The notes beneath the pieces were generated by a model that ran no database searches, had not been told where the DNA came from, and saw nothing but the letters and a program-made list of their open reading frames with translations. Positions 40,051 to 48,699 of a stretch of 64,000 nucleotides of DNA are shown here, piece by piece (position 1 is the stretch's first letter; each line of letters starts with the position of its first letter). Source of the DNA: Sphingomonadaceae bacterium OTU29LAMAA1 (GTDB lineage Bacteria > Pseudomonadota > Alphaproteobacteria > Sphingomonadales > Sphingomonadaceae); assembly GCA_024072375.1 (NCBI GenBank), contig CP099617.1, forward strand, positions 3,479,001 through 3,543,000, given 5' to 3'. Both the position numbers and the translations under genes were made by a program.

Positions 40051-42585
40051 ATGGCGTCCGAAACTCCCCGCATCACCCGATTCACCGTGTTCCGCGACAA
40101 GGGCGGCGTGCGCGGACTGACGCGCCGCCTGTGGGCACGCTGGTGGGTCAAGGGGCTTGCGATCCTCGCGGGTATCGGCCTGATCGCTTATGGCGTTTTG
40201 TGGGTGACGATCCTGCGCGGTCTGCCGTCGGTCGATCAGCTGCGCACCTATGAACCGCCGCTGCCGACCAACGTGCGCGGCATCGATGGCACGCCGATCC
40301 AGTCCTATGCGCGCGAGCGGCGGGTAGAGCTGAGCTTCGCCGAATATCCACCGATGCTGGTTCGCGCTTTCCTCGCGGCGGAAGACAAGACGTTCTTCGA
40401 GCATCACGGGGTCGATTACCCGGGCCTTGCCGGTGCGGTGATCGATTACGTGCAGAAGTTCGGCAGCGGCCGGCGCGCCAAGGGCGGATCGACGATCACC
40501 CAGCAGGTCGCGAAGAACCTGTTGATTGGCAATGAATATTCGCCGACGCGTAAGCTTAAGGAGGCTATCCTCGCCTATAAGATCGAGGATGCGTTGACCA
40601 AGCCGCAGATCCTGGAGCTGTATCTCAACCAGATTGCGCTGGGACGAAACGCGTTCGGTGTCGAGGCGGCGAGTCATGCATATTTCGACAAGGAACTCGA
40701 CGAGCTGACGCTGGCGCAGCTCGCCTATCTGGCGATCCTGCCCAAAGGTCCCTCCAACTACGATCCCGTGCGCAACGCCGATCGTGCGATGACGCGGCGC
40801 AATTACGTGCTGGGGGAGATGCTGCGCAACGCGTTCATCAGCCGCGCGCAATATACGCAGGCGATGGGCGAGCCGCTCGGCACGATCCTGCGCCGGACGC
40901 CCAAGTATGAGCGTGTCGGCGGCTATTTCGTCGAAGAGGTCCGGCGGCAGTTGATCGACAAGTTCGGCGAGACCGACCGGGACGGGCCGTACAGCGTCTA
41001 CGCCGGCGGTCTGTGGGTGCGGACCTCGCTCGACACGCGGTTGCAGGATCTGGCGGCGGAGGCGCTGCGCGACGGGCTGTTGCGCTACGACCGAGGGCGC
41101 GGCTGGTCCGGGCCATTGCGCCATGTCGAACTGCGTGAGGACGGGTCGTGGTTGCAGCCATTGCTCAATACCAACATCGGGCTCGACTACGGCAATTGGC
41201 GGGCTGCGATTGCGATCGCGCGCGACGGCAATGCGTGGAGCATCGGTTTCGCCGACGGCAAGACCGGCTCGCTGCCGCGCTGGGCGGCGCAGATGCCGGT
41301 GCGTGGCAAGGGCGGCACCAGCTTCGCCGCGATCGAGCCGGGCGACATCATCGCGGTCGCGCCAAGCCAGGAATCAGGGGAGGGCGACGAATTCGCGCTG
41401 CGATCGGTGCCGAAGGTGTCCGGCGGCTTCGTCGTCGAGGAGCCGGCAACGGGCCGCGTGCTGGCGATGCAGGGTGGGTTCGACAGCCGTTTGCAAGCGT
41501 TCAACCGCGCGACGCAGGCGCTGCGTCAGCCCGGATCGACGATCAAGCCGATCGTCTATTCCGCCGCGCTCGAAAACGGCATGACCCCCGCTTCGATCAT
41601 CATCGACGGCCCCTTCTGCGTCTACCAGGGTGCGCGACTGGGGCAGAAGTGCTTCCGCAACTTCGGCAACATGCGCGCCGCCGGGCCGCATACGATGCGT
41701 TGGGGCATCGAACAGTCGCGCAACCTGATGACCGTGCGCGCCGCGGCGACTACGGGTATGCCCAGGGTCGTCGATACGATGAAGCGGATGGGCGTTGGCG
41801 ACTATCAGCCGTATCTCGCCAATGCGCTCGGGGCGGGCGTCACCACGGTGACGCGCATGGTCAATGCCTATGCGACCCTCGCCAACAATGGACGGGCGCA
41901 CAGTCCGACGCTGATCGATTTCGTACAGGACCGGCACGGCAAGGTGATCCTGCCGGAGAACTGGCGCGCCTGCGACGGCTGCAACGCTAAGGAATGGAAC
42001 GGCAAACAGATGCCGCGACCGGCCGATCGCACGCGACAGGTGATCGATGCGATGACCGCCTATCAGATGGTGCATATCACGGAAGGCGTGATCCAGCGCG
42101 GTACCGCGGTCGTGCTGCGCGATCTCGACCGGCCTATGTTCGGCAAGACCGGTACGACAACGGGGCCGACCGACGTGTGGTTCGTCGGCGGCACGCCGCA
42201 GTTCGTCGGCGGGCTGTACGTCGGCTACGATACGCCGACCAACCTCGGCGGTTATGCACAGGGCGGGACCTTCGCGGCACCGATCTTCAAGCAGTTCGCG
42301 ATCAAAGCATATGAGGGGCTGGAGAAGCTGCCGTTCCGTGCGCCCGCCGGCATCCGTATGGTCCGCATCGATCGCGGCAGCGGGCGCCCGGTGTATGGCA
42401 CCTTTCCGACCGATACCGATCCGAAGGCGGGTGTGATCTGGGAAGCGTTCAAGCCGCAGAGCGAACCGCGTCGGGCAATCCGCCGTGGCGGCCCTGCGCC
42501 GGCTGCGGTTGCCACGGCGGCGCCGAAGCGGGCCGAGGCGCCGCGCGACAGCGATTTCTTGCAAAGGGAAGGCGGAATCTACTAG
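40051..42585 (+). CDS. Class A penicillin-binding protein (transglycosylase/transpeptidase)
   Basis: An 844-residue peptidoglycan polymerase. One N-terminal membrane anchor (about 35-57), a GT51 domain with EDKTFFEHHGVDYPG and GGSTITQQVAKNLLI, and a transpeptidase domain with Ser496 in PGSTIKP (SxxK), an SRN-type motif (QSRNLM) and KTGTT. The tail is basic and Ala/Pro-rich. The ATG at 40051 gives a normal cytoplasmic N-terminus. It corresponds to PBP1-type enzymes; whether it should be called mrcA or pbpC-like cannot be settled here, though length favours PBP1. Confidence 0.93.
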   Translation: MASETPRITRFTVFRDKGGVRGLTRRLWARWWVKGLAILAGIGLIAYGVLWVTILRGLPSVDQLRTYEPPLPTNVRGIDGTPIQSYARERRVELSFAEYPPMLVRAFLAAEDKTFFEHHGVDYPGLAGAVIDYVQKFGSGRRAKGGSTITQQVAKNLLIGNEYSPTRKLKEAILAYKIEDALTKPQILELYLNQIALGRNAFGVEAASHAYFDKELDELTLAQLAYLAILPKGPSNYDPVRNADRAMTRRNYVLGEMLRNAFISRAQYTQAMGEPLGTILRRTPKYERVGGYFVEEVRRQLIDKFGETDRDGPYSVYAGGLWVRTSLDTRLQDLAAEALRDGLLRYDRGRGWSGPLRHVELREDGSWLQPLLNTNIGLDYGNWRAAIAIARDGNAWSIGFADGKTGSLPRWAAQMPVRGKGGTSFAAIEPGDIIAVAPSQESGEGDEFALRSVPKVSGGFVVEEPATGRVLAMQGGFDSRLQAFNRATQALRQPGSTIKPIVYSAALENGMTPASIIIDGPFCVYQGARLGQKCFRNFGNMRAAGPHTMRWGIEQSRNLMTVRAAATTGMPRVVDTMKRMGVGDYQPYLANALGAGVTTVTRMVNAYATLANNGRAHSPTLIDFVQDRHGKVILPENWRACDGCNAKEWNGKQMPRPADRTRQVIDAMTAYQMVHITEGVIQRGTAVVLRDLDRPMFGKTGTTTGPTDVWFVGGTPQFVGGLYVGYDTPTNLGGYAQGGTFAAPIFKQFAIKAYEGLEKLPFRAPAGIRMVRIDRGSGRPVYGTFPTDTDPKAGVIWEAFKPQSEPRRAIRRGGPAPAAVATAAPKRAEAPRDSDFLQREGGIY

Positions 42586-42641
42586 CGCCGCGTCCTATAT
42601 AGGCGCTTCCCCGTCCAACCTGATTTTTCCGGAGAGTTTCC

Positions 42642-43769
42642 ATGCGCGCCGAAGCGCAATCCCACGTCGACAGCATCAAGGAGGCACTGGCGCTGCTGCG
42701 TCGGTTCCTCGACTGGGATCGTGCGCTGCGCCGTCTCGACGAGCTGAACGCCCGCGTCGAGGATCAGGCGTTGTGGAACGATCCCAAGGCCGCGCAGGAG
42801 GTGATGCGCGAACGTCGCCGGCTGGACGAGGCCGTGACCGCGACGCGAGCGATCCAGTCCGAGATGGACGATACGGTCGAACTGATCGAGATGGCCGAGG
42901 CCGAGGGTGACACCGCCATGGAGTTGGAGGGCGTCGAGGCGCTCGCTGCGCTGGCGAAGCGGGCCGACCACGACAAGATCCAGGCGCTGCTGGCGGGCGA
43001 GGCGGACGCCAACGACACCTATGTCGAGATCAACTCGGGCGCCGGCGGCACCGAGAGCCAGGATTGGGCGGGCATGCTCCAGCGGATGTATACGCGTTGG
43101 GCCGAACGCCGCGGCATGAAGGTCGAGCTGGTCGACTATCACGCCGGCGAACAGGCCGGGATCAAGTCGGCGACGCTGCTGATCAAGGGCGAGAACGCCT
43201 ATGGCTATGCCAAGACCGAAAGCGGCGTGCATCGGCTGGTCCGCATCAGCCCATACGACAGCGCGGCGCGGCGGCACACGAGCTTTTCGAGCGTGTGGGT
43301 CTATCCGGTGATCGATGACGACATTCAGGTCGAGTATAACGAGAGCGACCTGCGTATCGATACCTACCGGGCTTCCGGCGCCGGCGGGCAGCACATCAAC
43401 ACGACCGATTCGGCGGTGCGCATCACGCACATCCCGACGGGTATCGTCGTGCAGTGCCAGAACCAGCGTTCGCAGCACAAGAACAAGGCGGAGGCGTACA
43501 ACCAGCTCCGCGCGCGTCTGTACGAGCGCGAGTTGCAGATCCGCGAGCAGGCGGCAAATGCCGAGAATGCGACCAAGACCGATATCGGCTGGGGGCATCA
43601 GATCCGCAGCTACGTGCTCCAGCCGTACCAGCTGGTGAAGGACCTGCGCACCGGCACGACCTCGACCGCGCCGAGCGACGTGCTCGACGGCGATCTCGAC
43701 CCGTTCATGGCGGCGGCCCTGTCGCAGCGCGTGACCGGCGAGAAGGTCGAGGTGGAGGACGTCGATTGA
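42642..43769 (+). CDS. prfB: Peptide chain release factor 2
   Basis: A 375-residue RF2 that ends translation at UGA and UAA. The catalytic GGQ is in ASGAGGQHINTTDSAVR. The stop-codon-reading tripeptide is SPY (in RISPYDSAARRHTSF) where Escherichia coli RF2 has SPF. The gene is open in one frame throughout, so the programmed +1 frameshift found in many prfB genes is absent. Start ATG 42642. A lipoprotein methyltransferase gene overlaps its stop. Confidence 0.96.
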   Translation: MRAEAQSHVDSIKEALALLRRFLDWDRALRRLDELNARVEDQALWNDPKAAQEVMRERRRLDEAVTATRAIQSEMDDTVELIEMAEAEGDTAMELEGVEALAALAKRADHDKIQALLAGEADANDTYVEINSGAGGTESQDWAGMLQRMYTRWAERRGMKVELVDYHAGEQAGIKSATLLIKGENAYGYAKTESGVHRLVRISPYDSAARRHTSFSSVWVYPVIDDDIQVEYNESDLRIDTYRASGAGGQHINTTDSAVRITHIPTGIVVQCQNQRSQHKNKAEAYNQLRARLYERELQIREQAANAENATKTDIGWGHQIRSYVLQPYQLVKDLRTGTTSTAPSDVLDGDLDPFMAAALSQRVTGEKVEVEDVD

Positions 43770-44494
43770 TCCTGCGTCGGACCTTGGCCGTGGCGGTGCT
43801 GGGCGGGCTGTCGCTTGTCCTGACGGGATGCGACGGGTCCAAGCCGCTGATCAAGCGCGCGGAAAAGGCCGAAAAGTTTCCCGCCGCCGATCGCCCGGTC
43901 GCGCACATCGTCTCGTCGCGCTGGTCGAACGAAGAGGCGCGCGATCGGCTGAACGAGGCCGGCGAAGTGATGGACAAGGCGGGTATCGCCAAGGGCATGA
44001 CGGTCGCCGATATCGGTGCGGGCGAAGGCTATTATACGATCAGGCTGGCGCAGCGCGTTGGCGCGGAAGGCCGGGTGCTTGCGGAGGACATCGTCGCCAG
44101 TGTCCGCGACACGCTGGCGGAGCGTGTGGCGCGCGAGGATCTAGAAAATGTGTCGGTCCGCCTCGGCGCACCGGCCGATCCCAGGCTGCCGGCCGCGAGT
44201 TTCGACCGGGTGCTGATGGTGCATATGTATCACGAGATCGAGCAGCCATATGAATTCCTGTGGCGGCTGCGGCCATCGTTGAAGCCGGACGGGCTGGTGG
44301 TAGTCGTCGACGCCAATCGCCAGACCCAGAACCACGGTACGCCGCCGGCGCTGCTGCGATGCGAGTTCGCGGCGGTGGGCTATCGTCAGGTCGCCACCAG
44401 CGAGATGCCGTCCGCCGGCGGCTATATGGCGACCTTCCGTGCGGTCGGGCCCCGGCCGAAGCCGGAAGCGATCAAGGGATGCGTGTTGCGCTGA
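43766..44494 (+). CDS. Lipoprotein-type class I SAM-dependent methyltransferase
   Basis: A 242-residue protein. The best start is TTG at 43766, overlapping the prfB stop (TTGA), with GGTGGAGGA six bases upstream. The N-terminus is then a lipoprotein signal ending LVLTGC (Cys22). The mature part carries a Rossmann methyltransferase core: VADIGAGEGYYTIRLAQRVG (SAM loop), AEDIV, and FDRVLMVHMYHEI. It resembles predicted exported methyltransferases (COG4798 group) of unknown substrate. SAM is not expected in the periplasm, so either the signal is not used, the protein faces an unusual ligand, or the fold has lost methyltransfer. Confidence 0.82.
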   Translation: MILRRTLAVAVLGGLSLVLTGCDGSKPLIKRAEKAEKFPAADRPVAHIVSSRWSNEEARDRLNEAGEVMDKAGIAKGMTVADIGAGEGYYTIRLAQRVGAEGRVLAEDIVASVRDTLAERVAREDLENVSVRLGAPADPRLPAASFDRVLMVHMYHEIEQPYEFLWRLRPSLKPDGLVVVVDANRQTQNHGTPPALLRCEFAAVGYRQVATSEMPSAGGYMATFRAVGPRPKPEAIKGCVLR

Positions 44495-44521
44495 CCCGAC
44501 CGGTCGTCGGCGACGGCGTGG

Positions 44522-44911
44522 TCACATCCATCCCCCGTCACGCAGACTGATGGCCCGGTCAGCCGTCAGGATCAGATGGTCTACCACCGCGATATCGACC
44601 GCCGCGGCGATCCGGATGAGGTCGCGGGTGCAGCCAAGGTCTGCGGCACTCGGCGTCGCCACGCCGCCGGGATGGTTATGGGCCAGCACCAGCGCCGCGG
44701 CGTCGAGACGTAGAGCCTCGCTCAGGATAATGCGGAAAGGCGGAGCGATGGCCGCCACCGTGCCGCTGAAATCGGAACGGCCCAACAACATCCATTCCGG
44801 ATCGAGATACAGGACGACCGCCCGTTCGATTGTGCTGTCGGCGACGGCTCCGCAAAGCGCGACGACACTTGCGGCGTCGATGATGCATGGCGTGGCGGGG
44901 GCAGCCGTCAT
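44522..44911 (-). CDS. Stand-alone RadC-type JAB/MPN domain protein
   Basis: About 129 residues comprising only the C-terminal JAB domain of RadC: LVLAHNHPGGVATPSAADLGCTRDL carries the metal-binding HxH...D set. The N-terminal helix-hairpin-helix part of full RadC (about 220 residues) is missing. The start at 44911 (MTAAPATP) is preferred; an ATG at 44971 would add 20 residues without family resemblance. Such short RadC proteins also occur near mobile elements, but no such element is seen here. Role unknown. Confidence 0.82.
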   Translation of the reverse strand: MTAAPATPCIIDAASVVALCGAVADSTIERAVVLYLDPEWMLLGRSDFSGTVAAIAPPFRIILSEALRLDAAALVLAHNHPGGVATPSAADLGCTRDLIRIAAAVDIAVVDHLILTADRAISLRDGGWM

Positions 44912-45008
44912 GCTCCCCCTTGCCACCTGTGTCCCCGCATGTACGGCCGGGCGAATCCGTTTCGGCGGCATGCTTGGCGACTCACGACATCCGCGTTAGG
45001 TCCGCGGC

Positions 45009-45803
45009 ATGCGCCAATATCTCGACCTTATGGACCGCGTACTGACCAGCGGTGCCGAGCAGATGGACCGGACCGGCACCGGCACGCTGTCCGTGTTCGG
45101 GGCGCAGATGCGCTTCGACCTGCGGCAGGGTTTTCCGGTCCTCACCACCAAAAAGCTGCACCTGCGATCGATCATCATCGAATTGCTGTGGTTCCTGCGC
45201 GGCGACACCAACGTCCGCTGGTTGCAGGATCGCAAGGTCAGCATCTGGAACGAATGGGCGGATGCGGACGGCGATCTGGGGCCGGTCTACGGCAAACAAT
45301 GGCGCGACTGGGAGACGGCGGACGGTCGCCACATCGACCAGATCAAGGACCTGATCGAACAGATCAGGACGCAGCCCGCCTCGCGTCGCCAGATCGTGTC
45401 GGCGTGGAATCCCGGCGAGTTGCACGCGATGGCGCTGGCCCCGTGCCATTGCCTGTTCCAGACCCATGTCGCGAACGGCCGGCTGTCGTTGCAGCTCTAC
45501 CAACGCTCGGCGGACGTCTTCCTCGGTGTGCCGTTCAACGTCGCGAGCTATGCATTGCTGACACACATTCTGGCGCAGCAATGCGGGCTGGAGGTTGGCG
45601 ACTTCATCTGGACCGGTGGCGACTGCCACCTGTATTCGAATCATCTGGATCAGGCGCGGCTGCAATTGACGCGCGATCCCGGGCCGCTGCCGCGGCTGGA
45701 GATCGTGCGGACGCCGCCGGCGATCGATGCGTACGAATATGAGGATTTCGTGCTGCACGGCTATGAGGCGCAAGCGCACATCAAGGCGCCGGTGGCGGTG
45801 TGA
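45009..45803 (+). CDS. thyA: Thymidylate synthase
   Basis: A 264-residue enzyme, exactly the usual bacterial length, that methylates dUMP with methylenetetrahydrofolate. The catalytic Cys146 is in LAPCHCLFQ; the [10 protein letters not shown] and [20 protein letters not shown] segments are conserved. It overlaps folA, which regenerates the tetrahydrofolate it consumes (the folA GTG start lies across the thyA stop), a common and functional pairing. Confidence 0.98.
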   Translation: MRQYLDLMDRVLTSGAEQMDRTGTGTLSVFGAQMRFDLRQGFPVLTTKKLHLRSIIIELLWFLRGDTNVRWLQDRKVSIWNEWADADGDLGPVYGKQWRDWETADGRHIDQIKDLIEQIRTQPASRRQIVSAWNPGELHAMALAPCHCLFQTHVANGRLSLQLYQRSADVFLGVPFNVASYALLTHILAQQCGLEVGDFIWTGGDCHLYSNHLDQARLQLTRDPGPLPRLEIVRTPPAIDAYEYEDFVLHGYEAQAHIKAPVAV

Positions 45804-46264
45804 TCAGCTTTCACCTCGCACGGGCCGATAATGGCGTGATCGGACGGGATGGCGGATTGCCGTGGCGGTTGCCCGCGGATTTGAAGCGGTTCAAGGCGCA
45901 GACGATGGGCCGGCCGATGGTGATGGGCCGCAAGACGTTCGAGAGCTTCCCGGCGCCATTGCCGGGCCGCCGGCATATCGTGCTGACGCGCGATCGTACG
46001 TGGGCCGCCGTGGGAGCGGAGGTGGTGCATTCGGTGGAGGATGCGCTGGCGATGGCCGGGGACGATGTGGCGGTGATCGGCGGCGCGGAAGTATTTGCGC
46101 TGTTCCTCGATCGCGCGGACCGGGTGGAACTGACCGAAGTGCACCTGGAGGCGGAAGGCGATGTGAGCATGCCGGCGTTCGATGGCTGGCGCGAGGTGTC
46201 GCGAGAGGATGTCGCCGCCGAGGGGGGGCGTCCGGCGTATAGCTTCGTGACGCTGCTGCGCTGA
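45800..46264 (+). CDS. folA: Dihydrofolate reductase
   Basis: A 154-residue NADPH-dependent enzyme. Landmarks: [49 protein letters not shown] and [11 protein letters not shown] start at 45800 overlapping the thyA stop. Length and motifs are standard chromosomal type. A family A repeat follows directly after the stop. Confidence 0.97.
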   Translation: MISFHLARADNGVIGRDGGLPWRLPADLKRFKAQTMGRPMVMGRKTFESFPAPLPGRRHIVLTRDRTWAAVGAEVVHSVEDALAMAGDDVAVIGGAEVFALFLDRADRVELTEVHLEAEGDVSMPAFDGWREVSREDVAAEGGRPAYSFVTLLR

Positions 46265-46270
46265 CCATCA

Positions 46271-46390
46271 TTCCTCCCGCAAGGGGGAGGTGACGCTGCG
46301 GAGCGGTGACGAAGGGGAGGTAAGCGGCGTCCTCCACAATGATACGCCGCCTACTTCCGCCTCCACCACCTGCTGACGCCGAACGGTCCC
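46271..46390. repeat. Dispersed palindromic repeat family A, copy 3
   Basis: The left half (46271-46320: CCTCCCGC-AAGGGGGAGG ... GGTGACGAAGGGGAGGTAA) is related to the arm at 6091. The right half (about 46345-46390: CGCCGCCTACTTCCGCC ... CACC ... GCTGACGCCGAACGGTCCC) is the reverse complement of the left half of the 37654 copy. It fills the gap between folA and the dipeptidase gene. Confidence 0.8.
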
Positions 46391-46487
46391 GCTGGTCAGG
46401 GAGGACGTGTGCACGAACTATCTTCGTTGTTCCCGCTCCCGCATACTCCTCCCACGGAGCGTGCGACTCCGCAGGTGGAGGGCGTGG

Positions 46488-47705
46488 ATGCGGAAGTGGC
46501 TGATCGCTGGCGGCGTGCTCGTCCTGATGGCGCCGGTGGGCTTCTTCGGGATCGCGCCCGGGGTCGTCGAGCGGTCGATGAACGTCGTCGCGCCCTTACC
46601 GATCCGGATCACGCCGCAGGCGCGGGCGCTGCACCGGACGCTTGCCATAGCCGACATGCATGCGGACACGCTGCTCTGGAACCGCGACCTGCTCGACCGG
46701 GGCACGCGGGGGCAGGTCGACCTGCCGCGGCTGGAAGAGGGGAATGTCGCGCTCCAGATCTTTTCCTCTGTAACCAAGACCCCGAAGCACCAGAATTACG
46801 ATGCGAACGGTGCCGACACCGACAATATCACGCTGCTGACGGTCGCGCAGATGCAACCGCCACGCACATGGACGTCGCTGCTGCAACGCTCGCTGTGGCA
46901 TGCTGCCAAACTGCGGCGAGCGGTCGCCGGATCGGACGGGCGGCTGCGGCTGGTGCGCCGTCCCGCCGACCTCGACCGGCTGATGCAGGCGCGGCGCGAC
47001 TGGACGCATTGTTTCGGCGAGCATTGCCTGACCGGGCCACCGGTCGGCGCGATGCTGTCGATCGAGGGTTTGCAGGATCTGGAAAGCGATATCCGCAACC
47101 TCGACCGATTGCATGCGGCAGGATTCCGGATGGCGGGGATGGCGCACTTCTTCGACAACGAGGTCGCGGGGTCGATGCACGGTATCGCCAAGCGCGGGCT
47201 GACACCGCTGGGCCGTCAGGTGATCGCGCGCATGGAGGCGAAGGGCATGATCGTCGACGTCGCGCATGCCAGTCATGCCGCGGTCGCCGATATCCTGCGC
47301 GTCGCGCGTCGACCGGTGGTTTCGAGCCACGGCGGGGTGCAGGCGACCTGCAAGGTCAACCGCAACCTGACCGACGATGAAATCCGCGGGATCGCTGCGA
47401 CCGGCGGCGTGGTGGGCATCGGCTATTGGGAGGCGGCGGTATGTTCGACCACCCCGGCGGCGGTAGCGCGGGCGATTGCGCACGTCCGCGATCTGGTGGG
47501 GGTGGATCACGTCGGACTGGGATCGGATTTCGACGGGGCGGTGACGACCGGGTTCGATACCGGCCAGCTCGTCGGGATCACGCAGGCGCTGCTCGATCGC
47601 GGCTTCACCGCGGACGAGGTAGCCAAAGTGATGGGCGGCAACGTCCTGCGGGTACTGCGTGCGGGAATAGCGCCCGCTGTTGCCCCGGGCGTGCGCCAGC
47701 CGTAA
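46488..47705 (+). CDS. Membrane dipeptidase (M19 family)
   Basis: A 405-residue zinc dipeptidase with an N-terminal anchor or signal (residues 4-24) and the metal ligands of renal-dipeptidase-like enzymes: HAD in ADMHADTLLW, Glu in LSIEGLQDL, His in VDVAHASH, His in VVSSHGG, Asp in LGSDFDGAV. The ATG at 46488 follows GGTGGAGG. The family cleaves dipeptides, some with D-residues. The ribF gene starts 10 bases after it. Confidence 0.92.
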   Translation: MRKWLIAGGVLVLMAPVGFFGIAPGVVERSMNVVAPLPIRITPQARALHRTLAIADMHADTLLWNRDLLDRGTRGQVDLPRLEEGNVALQIFSSVTKTPKHQNYDANGADTDNITLLTVAQMQPPRTWTSLLQRSLWHAAKLRRAVAGSDGRLRLVRRPADLDRLMQARRDWTHCFGEHCLTGPPVGAMLSIEGLQDLESDIRNLDRLHAAGFRMAGMAHFFDNEVAGSMHGIAKRGLTPLGRQVIARMEAKGMIVDVAHASHAAVADILRVARRPVVSSHGGVQATCKVNRNLTDDEIRGIAATGGVVGIGYWEAAVCSTTPAAVARAIAHVRDLVGVDHVGLGSDFDGAVTTGFDTGQLVGITQALLDRGFTADEVAKVMGGNVLRVLRAGIAPAVAPGVRQP

Positions 47706-47715
47706 GGCGCCGACG

Positions 47716-48642
47716 ATGGAGCGGCTGGACGGCGGCTCGACGGTGCCGCCGCATCTGGCCGGCGGGATCGTCGCGCTCGGCAATTTCGATGGCTTTCACC
47801 TCGGGCACCAAGCGGTGGTCGGGCGAGCGGTGGCGCGCGCGCGGGCCGAGGGGCGACCGGCGCTGGTCGCGACGTTCGATCCGCATCCGGTGCGGCATTT
47901 CCGGCCCGGCACCGCGCCGTTCCGGCTGACGACGCTCGATCAGCGCCAGCGGTTGTTCGCCGGCGCCGGGGTCGATGCGATGGTGGTGTTCCACTTCGAC
48001 GGTGATCTGGCACGGGTGTCGGCAGAGCAGTTCATCGCCGACCGGTTGCACGCCAATCTTCAGGTTGCGGGTGTCGTGACGGGGGAGGACTTCACCTTCG
48101 GCAAGGGCAAGAGCGGCGACGTCGGCTTGCTGGCGACACGCGGCGGGGTGCATGGTTTCGTCGCGGAAACGGTGGGTGCCGTGACTCTGGATGGCGAACC
48201 GGTGTCGTCGACGCGCATCCGCGATGCGTTGCGCGGCGGTGACCCGCGCACGGCGGCGCGGCTGCTGACGCGACCCTTCACGATCGAAGGCGTGGTGCAG
48301 CACGGCGACAAGCTGGGGCGGACGATCGGCTATCCGACCGCCAATGTCGACATGGGAAAATATTTGCGGCCCGCCTACGGCATCTATGCGGTGACCGGGC
48401 GACTGTCAGATGGACGGGTGCTGAAGGGCGCTGCGAACCTGGGCATCCGCCCGACGTTCGATCCGCCCAAGGAGTTGCTGGAGCCGTATTTCTTCGATTT
48501 CGCCGGCGACCTGTACGGCCAGCCGATCGAGGTGGCGCTGGTCGACTATCTGCGTCCCGAAGCGAAGTTCGACGGGCTCGATGCCCTGACCTCGCAGATG
48601 GAGCGGGATTGCGCCCGTGCGAGGGCGCTGCTGGATGCTTAA
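47716..48642 (+). CDS. ribF: Bifunctional riboflavin kinase / FAD synthetase
   Basis: A 308-residue enzyme making FMN then FAD. N-terminal adenylyltransferase domain with GNFDGFHLGHQ and SSTRIRDAL; C-terminal flavokinase domain with GRTIGYPTANV and the NLGIRPTF segment. Start ATG 47716. It heads the run ribF-ileS-lspA-lipoprotein, the common proteobacterial order. Confidence 0.96.
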   Translation: MERLDGGSTVPPHLAGGIVALGNFDGFHLGHQAVVGRAVARARAEGRPALVATFDPHPVRHFRPGTAPFRLTTLDQRQRLFAGAGVDAMVVFHFDGDLARVSAEQFIADRLHANLQVAGVVTGEDFTFGKGKSGDVGLLATRGGVHGFVAETVGAVTLDGEPVSSTRIRDALRGGDPRTAARLLTRPFTIEGVVQHGDKLGRTIGYPTANVDMGKYLRPAYGIYAVTGRLSDGRVLKGAANLGIRPTFDPPKELLEPYFFDFAGDLYGQPIEVALVDYLRPEAKFDGLDALTSQMERDCARARALLDA

Positions 48643-48699
48643 CCAAAGTCGTTTATGCGCTTTGTGCTGCTCGACTCACACGGTAAGACCCCCGCACTT

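Noticed and set aside
42642..42760. Programmed +1 frameshift in prfB
   Set aside because: The gene is open in a single frame from ATG to stop; no early in-frame TGA with a slippery CTT is present.
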